NCBI RefSeq assembly: GCF_000744115.1
Contig: NZ_JQLG01000004.1
Span: forward strand, 186,001 to 250,000
Direction: 5' to 3'
Origin: Carnobacterium alterfunditum DSM 5972
Lineage (GTDB): Bacteria > Bacillota > Bacilli > Lactobacillales > Carnobacteriaceae
DNA: 64,000 nt
Shown: one piece after another, positions 27,110 to 36,281 of the stretch
Layout of the letters: each line of letters starts with the position of its first letter
Position numbering within the stretch: the stretch's first letter is position 1
Translations under genes and position numbers: made by a program
Notes under the pieces: generated by a model
What the model saw: the letters and a program-made list of their open reading frames with translations, nothing else
Database searches by the model: none
Told to the model about the DNA's origin: nothing

Positions 27110-27976
27110 TTATTCAGCTGATTGGCTGGTTTGAATTCGGTATTCTACCGGACTTAAGCCAGCCAATTTTGCTTTTGATCGAACATGATTATACCATTCG
27201 ATATATTCTTCAATTCTTGATTTCAATTCCTCATAACTGACTAATTTCTCCCCATGATACATTTCTTGTTTTAGGATGCCGAAGAAATTTTCTATTGCCG
27301 CATTATCTGCACAAGTCGCCTTGCGAGACATACTCTGAAAAACGTTATTTTTCTTTAGTGTTTTGACCCAATGATTATGCTGATACTGCCAACCTTGATC
27401 AGAATGAAGAGTGGTACGAACCGTGGCGTATTCTTTAAGCATGCCGATGGCTTCTTCCAAAGGTTTCATCACTAAGTCCAGGATAGGTCGTTTATTTATT
27501 CCATAAGCTATCACTTCACTATTAAATAGATCTAGAATAGGACTAAGGTAGAGCTTTTCTCCGCCTGTACATTTAAACTCTGTCACGTCGGTGACGAGCT
27601 TCTGTAAAGTGATGGATGTAGAGAAGCGTCTATTTAACTTATTCTTGGCAATAGTGCCTACTTTTCCTTTATAAGAGTTATATTTCCGAGATTTTCTAAT
27701 AAATTTAACACACTTCAAACCCATTTCTTTCATGAGACGATAAACTTTCTTGTGATTGACACTATAACCTAGTTTCTTCAGTTCATTTGTAATGCGTTTG
27801 TATCCAAATCGCTCTTTGAACTGAAAGAAAAGTTGTTCAATCTGTTCTTTTAGTCGCTGATTACTATCTATTTTTTTTAATTGCTTTACGTAATAGTGAT
27901 AGGTTGACTCTGGAATACCCACCACCAGAAGGATATCTTTTAGTTTGAATCCTTCTTCTTTAAGTTCGTATGCCAC
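27110..27976 (-). CDS. IS3 transposase OrfB (DDE integrase)
   Basis: 288 residues. An HTH_21-like region (QLFFQFKERFGYKRITNELK) is followed by the rve core. Catalytic residues: D in VTDVTEFK, D in TLHSDQGWQYQ, E in ADNAAIENFFGILK. It overlaps OrfA by 37 bp in the -1 frame. It is made either by -1 frameshifting, near AAAAG or AAAGAAG in the overlap, or from the GTG at 27976. Intact. Confidence 0.9.
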   Translation of the reverse strand: MAYELKEEGFKLKDILLVVGIPESTYHYYVKQLKKIDSNQRLKEQIEQLFFQFKERFGYKRITNELKKLGYSVNHKKVYRLMKEMGLKCVKFIRKSRKYNSYKGKVGTIAKNKLNRRFSTSITLQKLVTDVTEFKCTGGEKLYLSPILDLFNSEVIAYGINKRPILDLVMKPLEEAIGMLKEYATVRTTLHSDQGWQYQHNHWVKTLKKNNVFQSMSRKATCADNAAIENFFGILKQEMYHGEKLVSYEELKSRIEEYIEWYNHVRSKAKLAGLSPVEYRIQTSQSAE

Positions 27977-28536
27977 TGCTGCTTGTGCTTTTCGAGAAAG
28001 ACGTCGGGATTCTTCTGAAAAGCTTTCAACTTTTTTAAATAGGCATTCTCCAATTTCAGTAGTTCAATTTCTCGTTCTAATTCTTGTCTAGAACAATCTG
28101 CTGATGTGCCTGGTTTCTGTTGCTGTTTTTTTGGTTTTTTAGTCATTGAAGGACGCCCCTTTGGGTGTGGTTTTAGGCCTTCAACTCCCTTGCCTTGGAA
28201 AGCTTGATTCCAATTTGCGATAAGGGAAGGATTATTCATGCCGAAGGTAATGGCTGTATCTGAATAAGAAGTGCCTGTCTGTTTTATAAAGTGTAATACA
28301 TCTACCTTAAATTGAACAGAGTAAGCTGCTTTCGTCTGTTTCCTTTTTAAACCGTCCAAACCAAGTTTTCGGTATGCCTTTACCCAATTATTAAGGGGAG
28401 TTGTAGAGGAAAGAGCATATTTCTTCGCTAGTAATTGAAAGCCCAAAGGGCCGTTTAGATACTCTTGAACAACTTGTAACTTAAATTCTTCACTATATTT
28501 TGTCATAAAAACAACCCCCAAAAGTTTAGATTTCAC
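27940..28536 (-). CDS. IS3 transposase OrfA (DNA-binding)
   Basis: 198 residues with two helix-turn-helix units (YSEEFKLQVVQEYLNGPLG and YSVQFKVDVLHFIKQTGTSY). A Lys/Gln-rich linker and a leucine-zipper-like segment (ELEREIELLKLENAYLKKL) follow; the latter mediates dimerisation in IS150-type elements. ATG preferred at about 28506 (MTKYSEEF); the frame opens at 28536. Confidence 0.87.
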   Translation of the reverse strand: MKSKLLGVVFMTKYSEEFKLQVVQEYLNGPLGFQLLAKKYALSSTTPLNNWVKAYRKLGLDGLKRKQTKAAYSVQFKVDVLHFIKQTGTSYSDTAITFGMNNPSLIANWNQAFQGKGVEGLKPHPKGRPSMTKKPKKQQQKPGTSADCSRQELEREIELLKLENAYLKKLKAFQKNPDVFLEKHKQQWHTNLKKKDSN

Positions 28537-28559
28537 TCTAACTTTTGGGGGTCGCTACC

Positions 28560-28605
28560 TAAGCAGACCCCTTTTCTTATTCTCAGCTGGTTATGTACCA
28601 GCCTC
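28560..28605. repeat. Right part of the repeat module interrupted by IS3
   Basis: TAAGCAGACCCC and GCTGGTTATGTACCAGCCTC match 16.85 kb. It runs into the helicase gene: the last codons and stop (EEAG-T-stop) are encoded inside the repeat. Confidence 0.65.
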
Positions 28606-29928
28606 TTCGTTTTTCGTTTGGGTTGTCTCTTTATTTTTTGTTTTTCTACGTGCACCCTTATTTTTGTCCACTTTTTTGCGGTGCTTTTTCTTTTTGAAAA
28701 CCGGTTCAACGATCTCTCTTTCCGGTTTCGCTGGAGCTGGTTTGATAGTCTTTTTCACTTTGACCGGTGCTTTTACGGCTTCAACTCTCTCCGGCTGTTC
28801 TTCAGCTACCGGAAGTTCTTTCACAATTTCGCCTCCGTGCAAGTAAACGCGGCTTAATTTGATTTCTAGCGACGAGATCAATTTCTTGAATTCTCTTAAT
28901 TCTCGTTCATTCACTAAAGTTAAAACAGTCCCTGTTTTACCCATACGAGCAGTGCGGCCTGAGCGGTGAATGTAGCTTTCTTTCGTCAGCGGGACATCAT
29001 ATTGGATCACATACGGTAAGCCTTGAATGTCTAATCCTCTAGACCCGACATCCGTTGTTAACAATAATTTGATTTTGCCATCGCGAAACTGCTGCAAGGC
29101 TTGTTTGCGTTCGGTCTTGTATTTTTCGCCATGTAAAACAGCTACTGAGATTCCTTCATACGTCAGCTTTTCAAAAGCTAATGTCAAATTAGCAACATTG
29201 TTGACAAAAACCAATCCTCTGAAATCCTTCATATGTGTCAAACGTCTAAGCGTCTCGACACGTTTACGCGTCGGTGTTTCGATATAAGCGTGCAGCACTT
29301 CACCTTTAGAACGATCATCTTCTGTGGCATCGATCCATTCTGGATCCACATTGAACCATTTGTTTAAATCTTGCATCAATTCATTGCTAGTAGCCGAAAA
29401 GAATCCCATTTGGCGTTGTCCAGGCATTTTATTGACTAATTTTCTGACGGTTGCCAATTGCTCTTGTTGCAACAATTGATCGGCTTCATCCAAAATGACC
29501 GTTTTTACAGCATGTAATTTTAATTTCTTGGTTTCAGAAATTTCAAAAATACGTCCTGGAGTCCCAACGATGATCTCCGGTTTTTCTTTCAATTTATCCA
29601 GTTGGCGTTTTAAGTTTGCCCCGCCGATGATGGTTTGAGCGTTTAAACCAAGTTGGCTTGCCCACTCTTGGACTACTTCTCCGACTTGGATCGATAATTC
29701 TTGTGAAGGTGTCAAGATAACAATTTGTAAGCCTGCTTTAGGTTCAACTTGTTCAAGGGTCGGAAGAGTATAGGCTACTGTCTTACCAGTTCCCGTTGGT
29801 GAGATCCCTACCACGTCTTTCCCGGTTTTTAAAGGTTCATACACTTTTTCTTGAATAGCAGAAGGTTCTTTATATGCTAATGTTTCCCAATATTGTTTAA
29901 ATGCGGGTAAACTATTTTCTATCATCAT
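28591..29928 (-). CDS. DEAD-box RNA helicase (YfmL/CshC-like)
   Basis: 445 residues. Q-motif-like EPSAIQEKVYEPLKTGKDVV, motif I SPTGTGKT, Ib TPGR, II DEAD, III SAT, V TDVGSRGLDI, VI HRSGRTARMG. The N-terminus is closest to B. subtilis YfmL. A strongly basic tail (about 375-440, rich in Lys) is added for RNA binding. It likely acts in ribosome assembly or mRNA turnover, as such helicases do. Its 3' end merges with a dispersed repeat. Confidence 0.9.
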   Translation of the reverse strand: MMIENSLPAFKQYWETLAYKEPSAIQEKVYEPLKTGKDVVGISPTGTGKTVAYTLPTLEQVEPKAGLQIVILTPSQELSIQVGEVVQEWASQLGLNAQTIIGGANLKRQLDKLKEKPEIIVGTPGRIFEISETKKLKLHAVKTVILDEADQLLQQEQLATVRKLVNKMPGQRQMGFFSATSNELMQDLNKWFNVDPEWIDATEDDRSKGEVLHAYIETPTRKRVETLRRLTHMKDFRGLVFVNNVANLTLAFEKLTYEGISVAVLHGEKYKTERKQALQQFRDGKIKLLLTTDVGSRGLDIQGLPYVIQYDVPLTKESYIHRSGRTARMGKTGTVLTLVNERELREFKKLISSLEIKLSRVYLHGGEIVKELPVAEEQPERVEAVKAPVKVKKTIKPAPAKPEREIVEPVFKKKKHRKKVDKNKGARRKTKNKETTQTKNEEAGT

Positions 29929-30035
29929 TTAATCCTCGTTTCTTTTGTGTTGCTGTCAACCTCTATCATATCAAAATTATTCGCTTTCGGCTAACTTTTC
30001 TGTTATCCATCGTTCTAATTTTGATGAAAAAATGA

Positions 30036-30064
30036 AAAAAAGCTCGAATAAACTATTCGGGCTT
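30036..30064 (-). terminator. Terminator of the Gfo/Idh/MocA gene
   Basis: Read leftward: GAAGCCCGAATA-GTT-TATTCGAGCTTTTTTT. It lies 19 bp after the stop. Confidence 0.88.
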
Positions 30065-30082
30065 CTCCACATTAGTATTATT

Positions 30083-31087
30083 TTATTGTTCATCTGCCAC
30101 AAAAACGATGCCAGCATCTTTACGTAAATCGGTCATCAATTGGTTCACCTGTTGGCTTAAAGTCAGCCATTCTTTGTATTCTTTTTGCTTATTAACGTCT
30201 TCAGGGAAGTTGATCACATCTGCAAAATCTTTCGCTTCATCCATCATTGGATTTTCAGACGTTTTTTTCGCGATGCTTTCCTTCAATTTTGTTTTGCAAT
30301 CAATGACGTCGATCGTTGTGATCGATTCAATACTGTCCATCGACAAAGTTTTGTTTAGGCCGTAAATTTCAGCTGGCAAGAAAGAATTAACGATTTTACC
30401 GGCTAATATTGTCACATCAAAATCTTTGTAGCGTAAAATGATCGTCCCTTTTCCATCTACGCCTGTTGCGATCTTAGTACAGAAATAATGGCTTGTTTCT
30501 GGAACACCAAACCACGCAAGGGCTGCATACAATGGATAGACCCCTAAATCAGCTAGGGCGCCTCCAGAAAAGTCTAGTGAGAAGATGTTCGGCTCTTCAC
30601 CTCTTAAAACTGCATCATAACGAGAAGAATATTTCATATAAGTAAAGGTTGCCCCTTGCAGATTTTCAAGTGCCTTCACTTCTTCTTTGACGATTTTAAA
30701 GTTTTCTTCGTGTACATGACGAGCAGCTTCAAATAAAAACACCTTATTTTCTTCAGCTACCCTTGCTGCATCGACCCATTCGCGCGGGTTAGAAAAAATA
30801 GGTTTTTCGACTATTACGTGTTTGCCAGCTTCCATCAAAGTAATGGCTTGTTCGTAATGCATGCTATTTGGTGAAGCGATATAAACAACATCAATATCTG
30901 AATTTGTTGCAAAGGCTTCTAAACTAGTCTCAAATACCGTTGCTTGGTACGGAACACCAAAAGACTTGGCTTTTTCGATCGATCTTGAATATACCCCTAC
31001 TAGTTGATACTCTTGTGTAGCGATCGCTGCATCCACAAATTGATTCGTGATCCAATTTGTTCCAATAATTCCTAAGTTTAATACCAT
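30083..31087 (-). CDS. Gfo/Idh/MocA family oxidoreductase
   Basis: 334 residues from ATG 31087 (AGGTGGGG upstream). NAD(P)-binding LGIIGTNWITNQFVDA (a GxGxxx variant with Thr-Asn). VYIASPNSMHYEQAITLMEAGKHVIVEKP contains the family's EKP. The C-terminal substrate domain includes FSGGALADLGVYPLYAA, with the conserved D-x-G-x-Y. It oxidises or reduces a sugar or related polyol; the substrate is unknown. Single gene. Confidence 0.87.
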   Translation of the reverse strand: MVLNLGIIGTNWITNQFVDAAIATQEYQLVGVYSRSIEKAKSFGVPYQATVFETSLEAFATNSDIDVVYIASPNSMHYEQAITLMEAGKHVIVEKPIFSNPREWVDAARVAEENKVFLFEAARHVHEENFKIVKEEVKALENLQGATFTYMKYSSRYDAVLRGEEPNIFSLDFSGGALADLGVYPLYAALAWFGVPETSHYFCTKIATGVDGKGTIILRYKDFDVTILAGKIVNSFLPAEIYGLNKTLSMDSIESITTIDVIDCKTKLKESIAKKTSENPMMDEAKDFADVINFPEDVNKQKEYKEWLTLSQQVNQLMTDLRKDAGIVFVADEQ

Positions 31088-31203
31088 TCTCAACCCCACC
31101 TAATCATCCGTTCACACTTTTAGTGCAACCGTTTTTTTCTTTTATCATACCATATTTCTTTCCTTAATTGAAATCAGAGTATGCATTTACTCAATTACTG
31201 CCT

Positions 31204-32407
31204 CTAGAAAACACAATCATTGGTTACATACTCAATACCGATCACGGGAACTTCATTTAGTAGATTTTTTCGGGGTGCCTCTACTTGAGTGTCTGTTACC
31301 ACAACTTTCATTTCTGAATCTTTGAATTGTTTATCCGTCTCGCTAAAGCAATCTAATTCATTAGGAAAATAGCTCTCTAAAATATCTGCTAAAAAAATTC
31401 ATGAGCCTTCCCAATAAACGATCAGAAGATACTAGAGCTCGATAAATTCTTGTTTTGATTCCTTTATCCACCTACTGTTAGGGCTACTTTCTATTTCTTC
31501 AAAAACTAATTTTATAAACGGATGATACATGTTATCTATATTCACCAACGTATTCTTAGTGTGATTGATCAAAAAAATGCTTCCTTGAAATTCTCTGTTG
31601 TAGACAATAGGATGGAAAATATTTTGTTGCACAACTTCTTTATTCGGCAACGCGAAAGAATATTTTCCGGAAATATTTGTTATGAATTGGCCAATATTCT
31701 GAAAAATAGCCAGTAATTCTTCCGGCAATTGTTTGAGTTGAGGCTCAGGATTCAGATATTGATCAGTAAAGTAAAAGCCCCTAAATTCGATTTCTGGCTT
31801 TTGAATTGTCAGAGTTATATCTTTTGAGAGATCTTCAATAATTGCTAGAACCGTCTGACTCTCTTTAATAGGATCTGTATATTTCTGCAGTATGTATCCT
31901 TTGCTGATACGTTCGAGGCAAATAAGCAAACAAATAGCTAGTTTATTTTCCACGATATGTAATAGAGTTAAGTCTGTTTTTTTCAAGTTCTTGTATCATA
32001 CATCTTGCTTCATCTAATTCAACGAATTCAACGTGTTGGTTTTCACTCATTTTAGTCCCCTATTTTTCCCAGAAAAAAAGACTGTAAAAATACCAAATCT
32101 GTTTCTCTGACCCTGTTATCCTCATAGGTTTTTTTTAAGTCAAATTATATTCTTCAAGAAATAAATTGATTTGTTTAATACTGCGGACAATAGAAGATGT
32201 ACTGGTAAATAAATTTTCAGCGTAATCTTCGATAGATTCTAACTTTTCTTGGTACAAGCATTCTAGTATTTGATAGTTTACGTTATCAGCTAAAATTTCT
32301 TGATAAACACTTTCCATTTGAAAGTAAGCTGGTAAGATCAATTTTACTCCATATTTTACTCCTAGTTCCAGACGCCTTAATGAACTTGAATCCATTAATA
32401 ACCTCAT
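31204..32407 (-). pseudogene. Broken Mga/AtxA-type transcriptional regulator
   Basis: The N-terminus from ATG 32407 (GAGAGGA upstream) has MRLLMDSSSLRRLELG and an Mga-type HTH (NYQILECLYQEKLESIEDYA). An in-frame TAA follows at 32135. The same frame goes on with PMRITGSEKQIWYFYSLFF, typical of Mga. A further TAG and a frameshift at an A-run near 31983 precede the 31432-31986 section (FRGFYFTDQYLNPEPQ and on). That section ends at TAG 31432, continues in frame, meets TGA, then runs to TAG 31204. At least four in-frame stops and one frameshift: clearly dead. Confidence 0.8.
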
Positions 32408-33129
32408 GGTGATCCTCTCTCCCACGTTATTATTTTACTTATTCGACCTATGTATGCGAAGCAGAACTATTTTTCGCTAAATAAAGAATCGTCTATCTCG
32501 CTAGACGATTCTTAGGGAGACGTATAACACAGTTTTTTTGCGGGGGTTAAGATCTACCACAACTTGGCATGGAATATTGTGAGTAGATGAGGAGAATGAA
32601 AAGCTGGATGTTATGATTAAATAACTTAAAAAAACCATCCGTAAAGATAAGTTTGCCAGACAAATCGTGGGTATACGTGATCGTTTTCAGTAGGAATAGT
32701 TTCAATATATGGGGTATGGGGTATGGTATAGGTATAGGTATACTTTTTCTTCCTTAAAAGTCAGTGTAAGAGCTTGGAGAGGGATAGGTCCAGTTAGGCA
32801 AATGACGAATAAATGACAAACATTTGTTCCTATTCTTCATGGCTTCACTCCTTCTTTGTTCTGTAAAATAACTATATCATTTTTTAATCAAATTTTCATT
32901 TCAATATCTGCACTACAATAGGCAAATTATGATCAAAATGAATATTTAAACAGTAAATCAAATCTAAACATTTGTCCTTTTTGATTTTTCCAAAAAAAAA
33001 CCAATGAATAATCGGTGCTTTAAAAGCACTTTATCCATTGGCAATTTACTGAACAGTTAGCTATAAAGTATCTTATATTCACTAAGGTCCTTATTTTATT
33101 TATAAAAAGCGGTATCTGATATCAGTTTT
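32408..33129. other. 700-bp intergenic stretch without a gene
   Basis: It holds a hairpin AAGAATCGTCTA/TAGACGATTCTT (32483-32513), a short GGGGTATG/GGTATAGGTATA simple repeat near 32710-32745, and the terminator at 32990. No coding frame is convincing. It may be the decayed remains of whatever the Mga gene controlled. Confidence 0.5.
32990..33044 (-). terminator. Terminator of the aldo/keto reductase gene
   Basis: Read leftward: CCAATGGATAAAGTGCTTTT pairs with the inverse AAAGCACCGATTATTCATTGG, followed by ten T residues. Confidence 0.85.
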
Positions 33130-34020
33130 TTATTTTCCACCATGTTTTTGCTCTCTATGATTACGTGCTCGCATAACTTCAGAACGAATCAAACTGTTAG
33201 GATTTCGATCTCTATTTTGCTTATCTAATTTGTTGATCGTATCCATGTCTTCATTTGATAACATAAAATCAAACACTTCGATATTTTCTTGAATACGGTC
33301 TTTGTTGCTGGATTTTGGAATTGGAATAACATTTCGTTGGATATCCCAGCGTATGGCTACTTGTGATGCTGTCTTGCCATATTTTTCGCCAATCGTTGTC
33401 AAATGGCGTTCTTTGCTGATATTTCCTCTTTTCAATGGACTATGAGCCATGCTGACAATATTTTCAGAATCACAAAAGTCGTTTAAATCTTCATTTGGAT
33501 TTCCTGGATAAATTTCAAATTGATTGATTGCTGGACGTACTTGGGCTTCTTTCAACAATTCAGATAAGTCGGCTCTGCTAAAATTAGATACTCCGATCGA
33601 TCTAGCCCTGCCAGATTCATAAATAGCTTCTAACGCTCTCCACGTTTCTAGATTAACTGCATCATCTTTATCAGGCCAATGAATCATCAACAAATCTACA
33701 TAAGGTTGGTTCAATCGGTTTAAACTTGCTTCAAAAGCTTGGGTAGCCTTATCAAATCCAGCATCCGTTTTCCAAATTTTGGTAACTAAAAAGATTTCAT
33801 CACGAGAAATACCTGAACTAATAGCACGATTGACCCCGCGCCCAATATCTTCTTCATTATCATACTGTGAAGCTGTATCGATTAGTCGGTAACCTTTCAT
33901 AATTGCTGAAAAAACGACATCTTCAGCCTCTTTTCCTGTCATTCCGCTTGTTCCTAATCCAATTCCCGGAATCGTGTACCCATTGTTCAACGCCATTCTG
34001 TCTAATAAGCTTTCTACCAT
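33130..34020 (-). CDS. Aldo/keto reductase
   Basis: 296 residues from ATG 34020, with AGGAGG 9 bases upstream; the frame extends to 34080. NADPH-dependent carbonyl reduction. Catalytic tetrad: D in LIDTASQYDNE (Asp and Tyr), K in FLVTKIWK, H in LLMIHWPD. GVSNFS and the cofactor stretch IPIPKSSNKDRIQEN are present. This is the 2,5-diketo-gluconate/glyoxal reductase type of AKR. Substrate unknown. Single gene with its own terminator. Confidence 0.92.
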   Translation of the reverse strand: MVESLLDRMALNNGYTIPGIGLGTSGMTGKEAEDVVFSAIMKGYRLIDTASQYDNEEDIGRGVNRAISSGISRDEIFLVTKIWKTDAGFDKATQAFEASLNRLNQPYVDLLMIHWPDKDDAVNLETWRALEAIYESGRARSIGVSNFSRADLSELLKEAQVRPAINQFEIYPGNPNEDLNDFCDSENIVSMAHSPLKRGNISKERHLTTIGEKYGKTASQVAIRWDIQRNVIPIPKSSNKDRIQENIEVFDFMLSNEDMDTINKLDKQNRDRNPNSLIRSEVMRARNHREQKHGGK

Positions 34021-34097
34021 AGTTATCCGCCTCCTAAACTTTGTTATCTTCAGTTTAAACAAGAGTATCTCAAACTTCAAAAGATAACACTTACAAA

Positions 34098-34158
34098 ATA
34101 AAAAGGAAAGTGGCTAAACACAAAATTCTGGTTTTGTGTTTAGCCACTTTCCTTTTTT
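34098..34158. terminator. Terminator after the metallophosphoesterase gene
   Basis: AAAAAGGAAAGTGGCTAAAC pairs with its inverse (GTTTAGCCACTTTCCTTTTTT) around CAAAATTCTGGTTTTG. Very stable in both directions. Confidence 0.93.
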
Positions 34159-34178
34159 GATTGCTTATTTTTAGTTTC

Positions 34179-35024
34179 TTAGTGCAGTACGATAACAACT
34201 ATTTCTGGTCGATTATTGATACGAAGTGGGAAAGTCGAATTCCCGATACCACGGCTGACCATCATCCGGTAAGCCGGCATTTCAGGGTCATAATAGACTC
34301 CATTAGTAAATGTTGGCAACTTCCCTTGTCCTGGCGAAAATAAGCCGCCTAAGAACGGTAATCTTACTTGTCCTCCATGAGCATGCCCGCTAAGCGTAAG
34401 GGCAGGTACACGTGTTAGATCCATTAAATACTCTTCGAATAATTCTGGACGGTGTGCCAATAAAATACGCGGCTTTGTCCGCAAAGATTCTTCTATCATC
34501 ACGCCTCTTAAAATAGGCTTTGGTGTTGAACTAAAATCTTCTTTTTCCGACAATCCCATCACAACTATCCCGGCTTCGCCAATCGGCAACCAATCCGCTT
34601 CATCGATCAATACCCTTACACCTACAGAAGTTAATGTTGCTTCCCATTTTTGTAGATGTCCTGAATTCAAATCATGATTGCCAGTCACTGCAAAGGTTGG
34701 AGCAATCTCAACTAGTGAGCGACACAAGAATTCTAATTCTTCTTGCGGAAAATCATCTCGCACATCGATCAAATCACCGGTCAATGCGATCATATCCGGT
34801 TTTTCTTGTGCTACTTTTTCAATCAATTTTTTTACCGATACGCCTTGACGCGGCAAATGCAAATCACTCAATTGAACTATTTTTGCTCCGCTTAAACTTT
34901 TCCCTGTAAACGGGATTTTTATTTCAATTTGTGTTCGTTCTAGTTGGGTGTTTTGTAAATATAAATAAAGAATAATGACACATACAATTGCTACCACAAC
35001 ACCAACTATTGACCATCCTGACAT
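34179..35024 (-). CDS. Membrane-anchored metallophosphoesterase (YkuE/YaeI-like)
   Basis: 281 residues. N-terminal membrane segment (about 5-25), then all metal motifs: VQLSDLHLP, LTGDLID, VTGNHDLN, LLAHRPE, LSGHAHGGQV. The family includes UDP-diacylglucosamine-type and other envelope phosphoesterases (YkuE, YaeI). The substrate is not known. AAGGAGGA precedes the ATG. Confidence 0.9.
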   Translation of the reverse strand: MSGWSIVGVVVAIVCVIILYLYLQNTQLERTQIEIKIPFTGKSLSGAKIVQLSDLHLPRQGVSVKKLIEKVAQEKPDMIALTGDLIDVRDDFPQEELEFLCRSLVEIAPTFAVTGNHDLNSGHLQKWEATLTSVGVRVLIDEADWLPIGEAGIVVMGLSEKEDFSSTPKPILRGVMIEESLRTKPRILLAHRPELFEEYLMDLTRVPALTLSGHAHGGQVRLPFLGGLFSPGQGKLPTFTNGVYYDPEMPAYRMMVSRGIGNSTFPLRINNRPEIVVIVLH

Positions 35025-35154
35025 GCGTATTCCTCCTTGACTATGCTAAACATATTTGTCTTATCTGATTTATTCACTACAATAAGCTTTTCTTATTGTA
35101 TCATAGTTTTTTAAGTAAAGCGGATACAAAAGATGGTTTATTCAAAAATAACAA

Positions 35155-35200
35155 ACAAAAAATCCGGTTCTTTTTTTTAAAGAATCGGATTTTCTATTTT
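35155..35200 (-). terminator. Terminator of the 35199 gene
   Basis: Read leftward: AAAATCCGATTCTTT pairs with AAAGAACCGGATTTTTT. It starts at the stop codon. Confidence 0.82.
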
Positions 35201-35891
35201 AGTTGGTATAAATCATTTTTGTGCTTTCTAATGTATCTGCTTTTACTGATTCAAAGAAATAATTTTCTTTACCGCTTTTGATCTCAAGATCGATAGCTTG
35301 GATCTCCTTCTCTGCATTATGGATCATTAACAATTCTGTCAACCCTTTTGACTGAGTCAAGATTTCATCAACAGTTAACCCTTCTTCAATCGTTAGTTCG
35401 ATCGTAAGAAGACCGCTTACCAAGTCAAAATTATTTTTACTAACGTCCCATCTTCTTGATAGCGTTGATTTTGAAACCGCATTCACATTATAGTAAAAAT
35501 TTGTCATTCTTACCCCTTCACTTGTGGTTTCAACTTTGTGTTCCAATTTATTTTCAGTATTAGACTCTTCAGTTTGTATAGTGTAACCACTGTAAGTTAG
35601 AATGGTCACTTCTTGATCTTTTACTTGTTTTAAAGCATTCGCTTGTTCCATTAACTCTTTTTCTGTTCTGCTAGGATCAGCAATAGCTACAATAGGTTTT
35701 TTATTGTCCATCTGTTCTGATGAAAAGTTAGTTTGATAGGCACTAGTCAATCCATCTATTGCTTTAACGGATAAAGGTTGGAAAAGATAACCAGATAAAA
35801 ATGCGGTCAATCCTAAAAGTACAATTAAACTTAAACGAAGGTGATTTGTGTTCCTTCTTTTTATGTGAGTTTGAACTGTTGGATTTATCAT
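35199..35891 (-). CDS. Membrane-anchored exported protein, unknown
   Basis: About 230 residues from ATG 35891 (MINPTVQTHIKRRN). One membrane segment (about 20-42) is followed by an outside part with a heptad-like acidic region (PSRTEKELMEQANALKQVKD). I recognise no family. It is downstream of the SipW/TasA-like cluster in the same direction, but a terminator at 36153 separates them. It may or may not belong to it. Confidence 0.6.
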   Translation of the reverse strand: MINPTVQTHIKRRNTNHLRLSLIVLLGLTAFLSGYLFQPLSVKAIDGLTSAYQTNFSSEQMDNKKPIVAIADPSRTEKELMEQANALKQVKDQEVTILTYSGYTIQTEESNTENKLEHKVETTSEGVRMTNFYYNVNAVSKSTLSRRWDVSKNNFDLVSGLLTIELTIEEGLTVDEILTQSKGLTELLMIHNAEKEIQAIDLEIKSGKENYFFESVKADTLESTKMIYTN

Positions 35892-36150
35892 AAAAAAACA
35901 CCGCTCCCTATTATTCAATTAAAATTAATTATTATACAGCATATTTATTATCCTTATTGATAATATAACGTTTTGAAAAAAACATTGTATAAAAATTTAT
36001 TTTTGATGTAAGGCCCTTATTTTTATAAGTTAAGTATAAACTATTATTTCATTATATTCTATCTTATACCTATATAATCGGCATAAAGTTTTATTAGTTA
36101 AGGGTTACTTCAAAGAAATTTTTTTCAAACTAGTACCTATAATAAAGCCA

Positions 36151-36187
36151 CAAAAAAAAGCCCGCTATATTTAGCGAGCTTTTTTTG
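36151..36187 (-). terminator. Terminator of the TasA-like operon
   Basis: AAAAAAAGCCCGCTA-TATT-TAGCGAGCTTTTTTT, A/T-runs on both sides, 95 bp after the 36282 stop. Confidence 0.88.
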
Positions 36188-36281
36188 ATTCTTTATATTG
36201 GTTATGGCAGTATTATTGAGGAAAAGGAATTTTTGTTTACTTTGATTTCTGTCTTGATAATAATTACTCGATTTTATTATT

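Larger units (their letters stand above)
27080..28559 (-). mobile_element. IS3-family insertion sequence (IS150-like), 1480 bp
   Basis: Terminal inverted repeats GGTGCTGACCCCTAAAAGTT and GGTAGCGACCCCCAAAAGTT. A 3-bp target duplication TAA lies at 27077-27079 and 28560-28562. The intact target is visible at 16.85 kb (GATAAGCAGACCC). It carries two overlapping leftward frames and seems complete. Confidence 0.93.
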
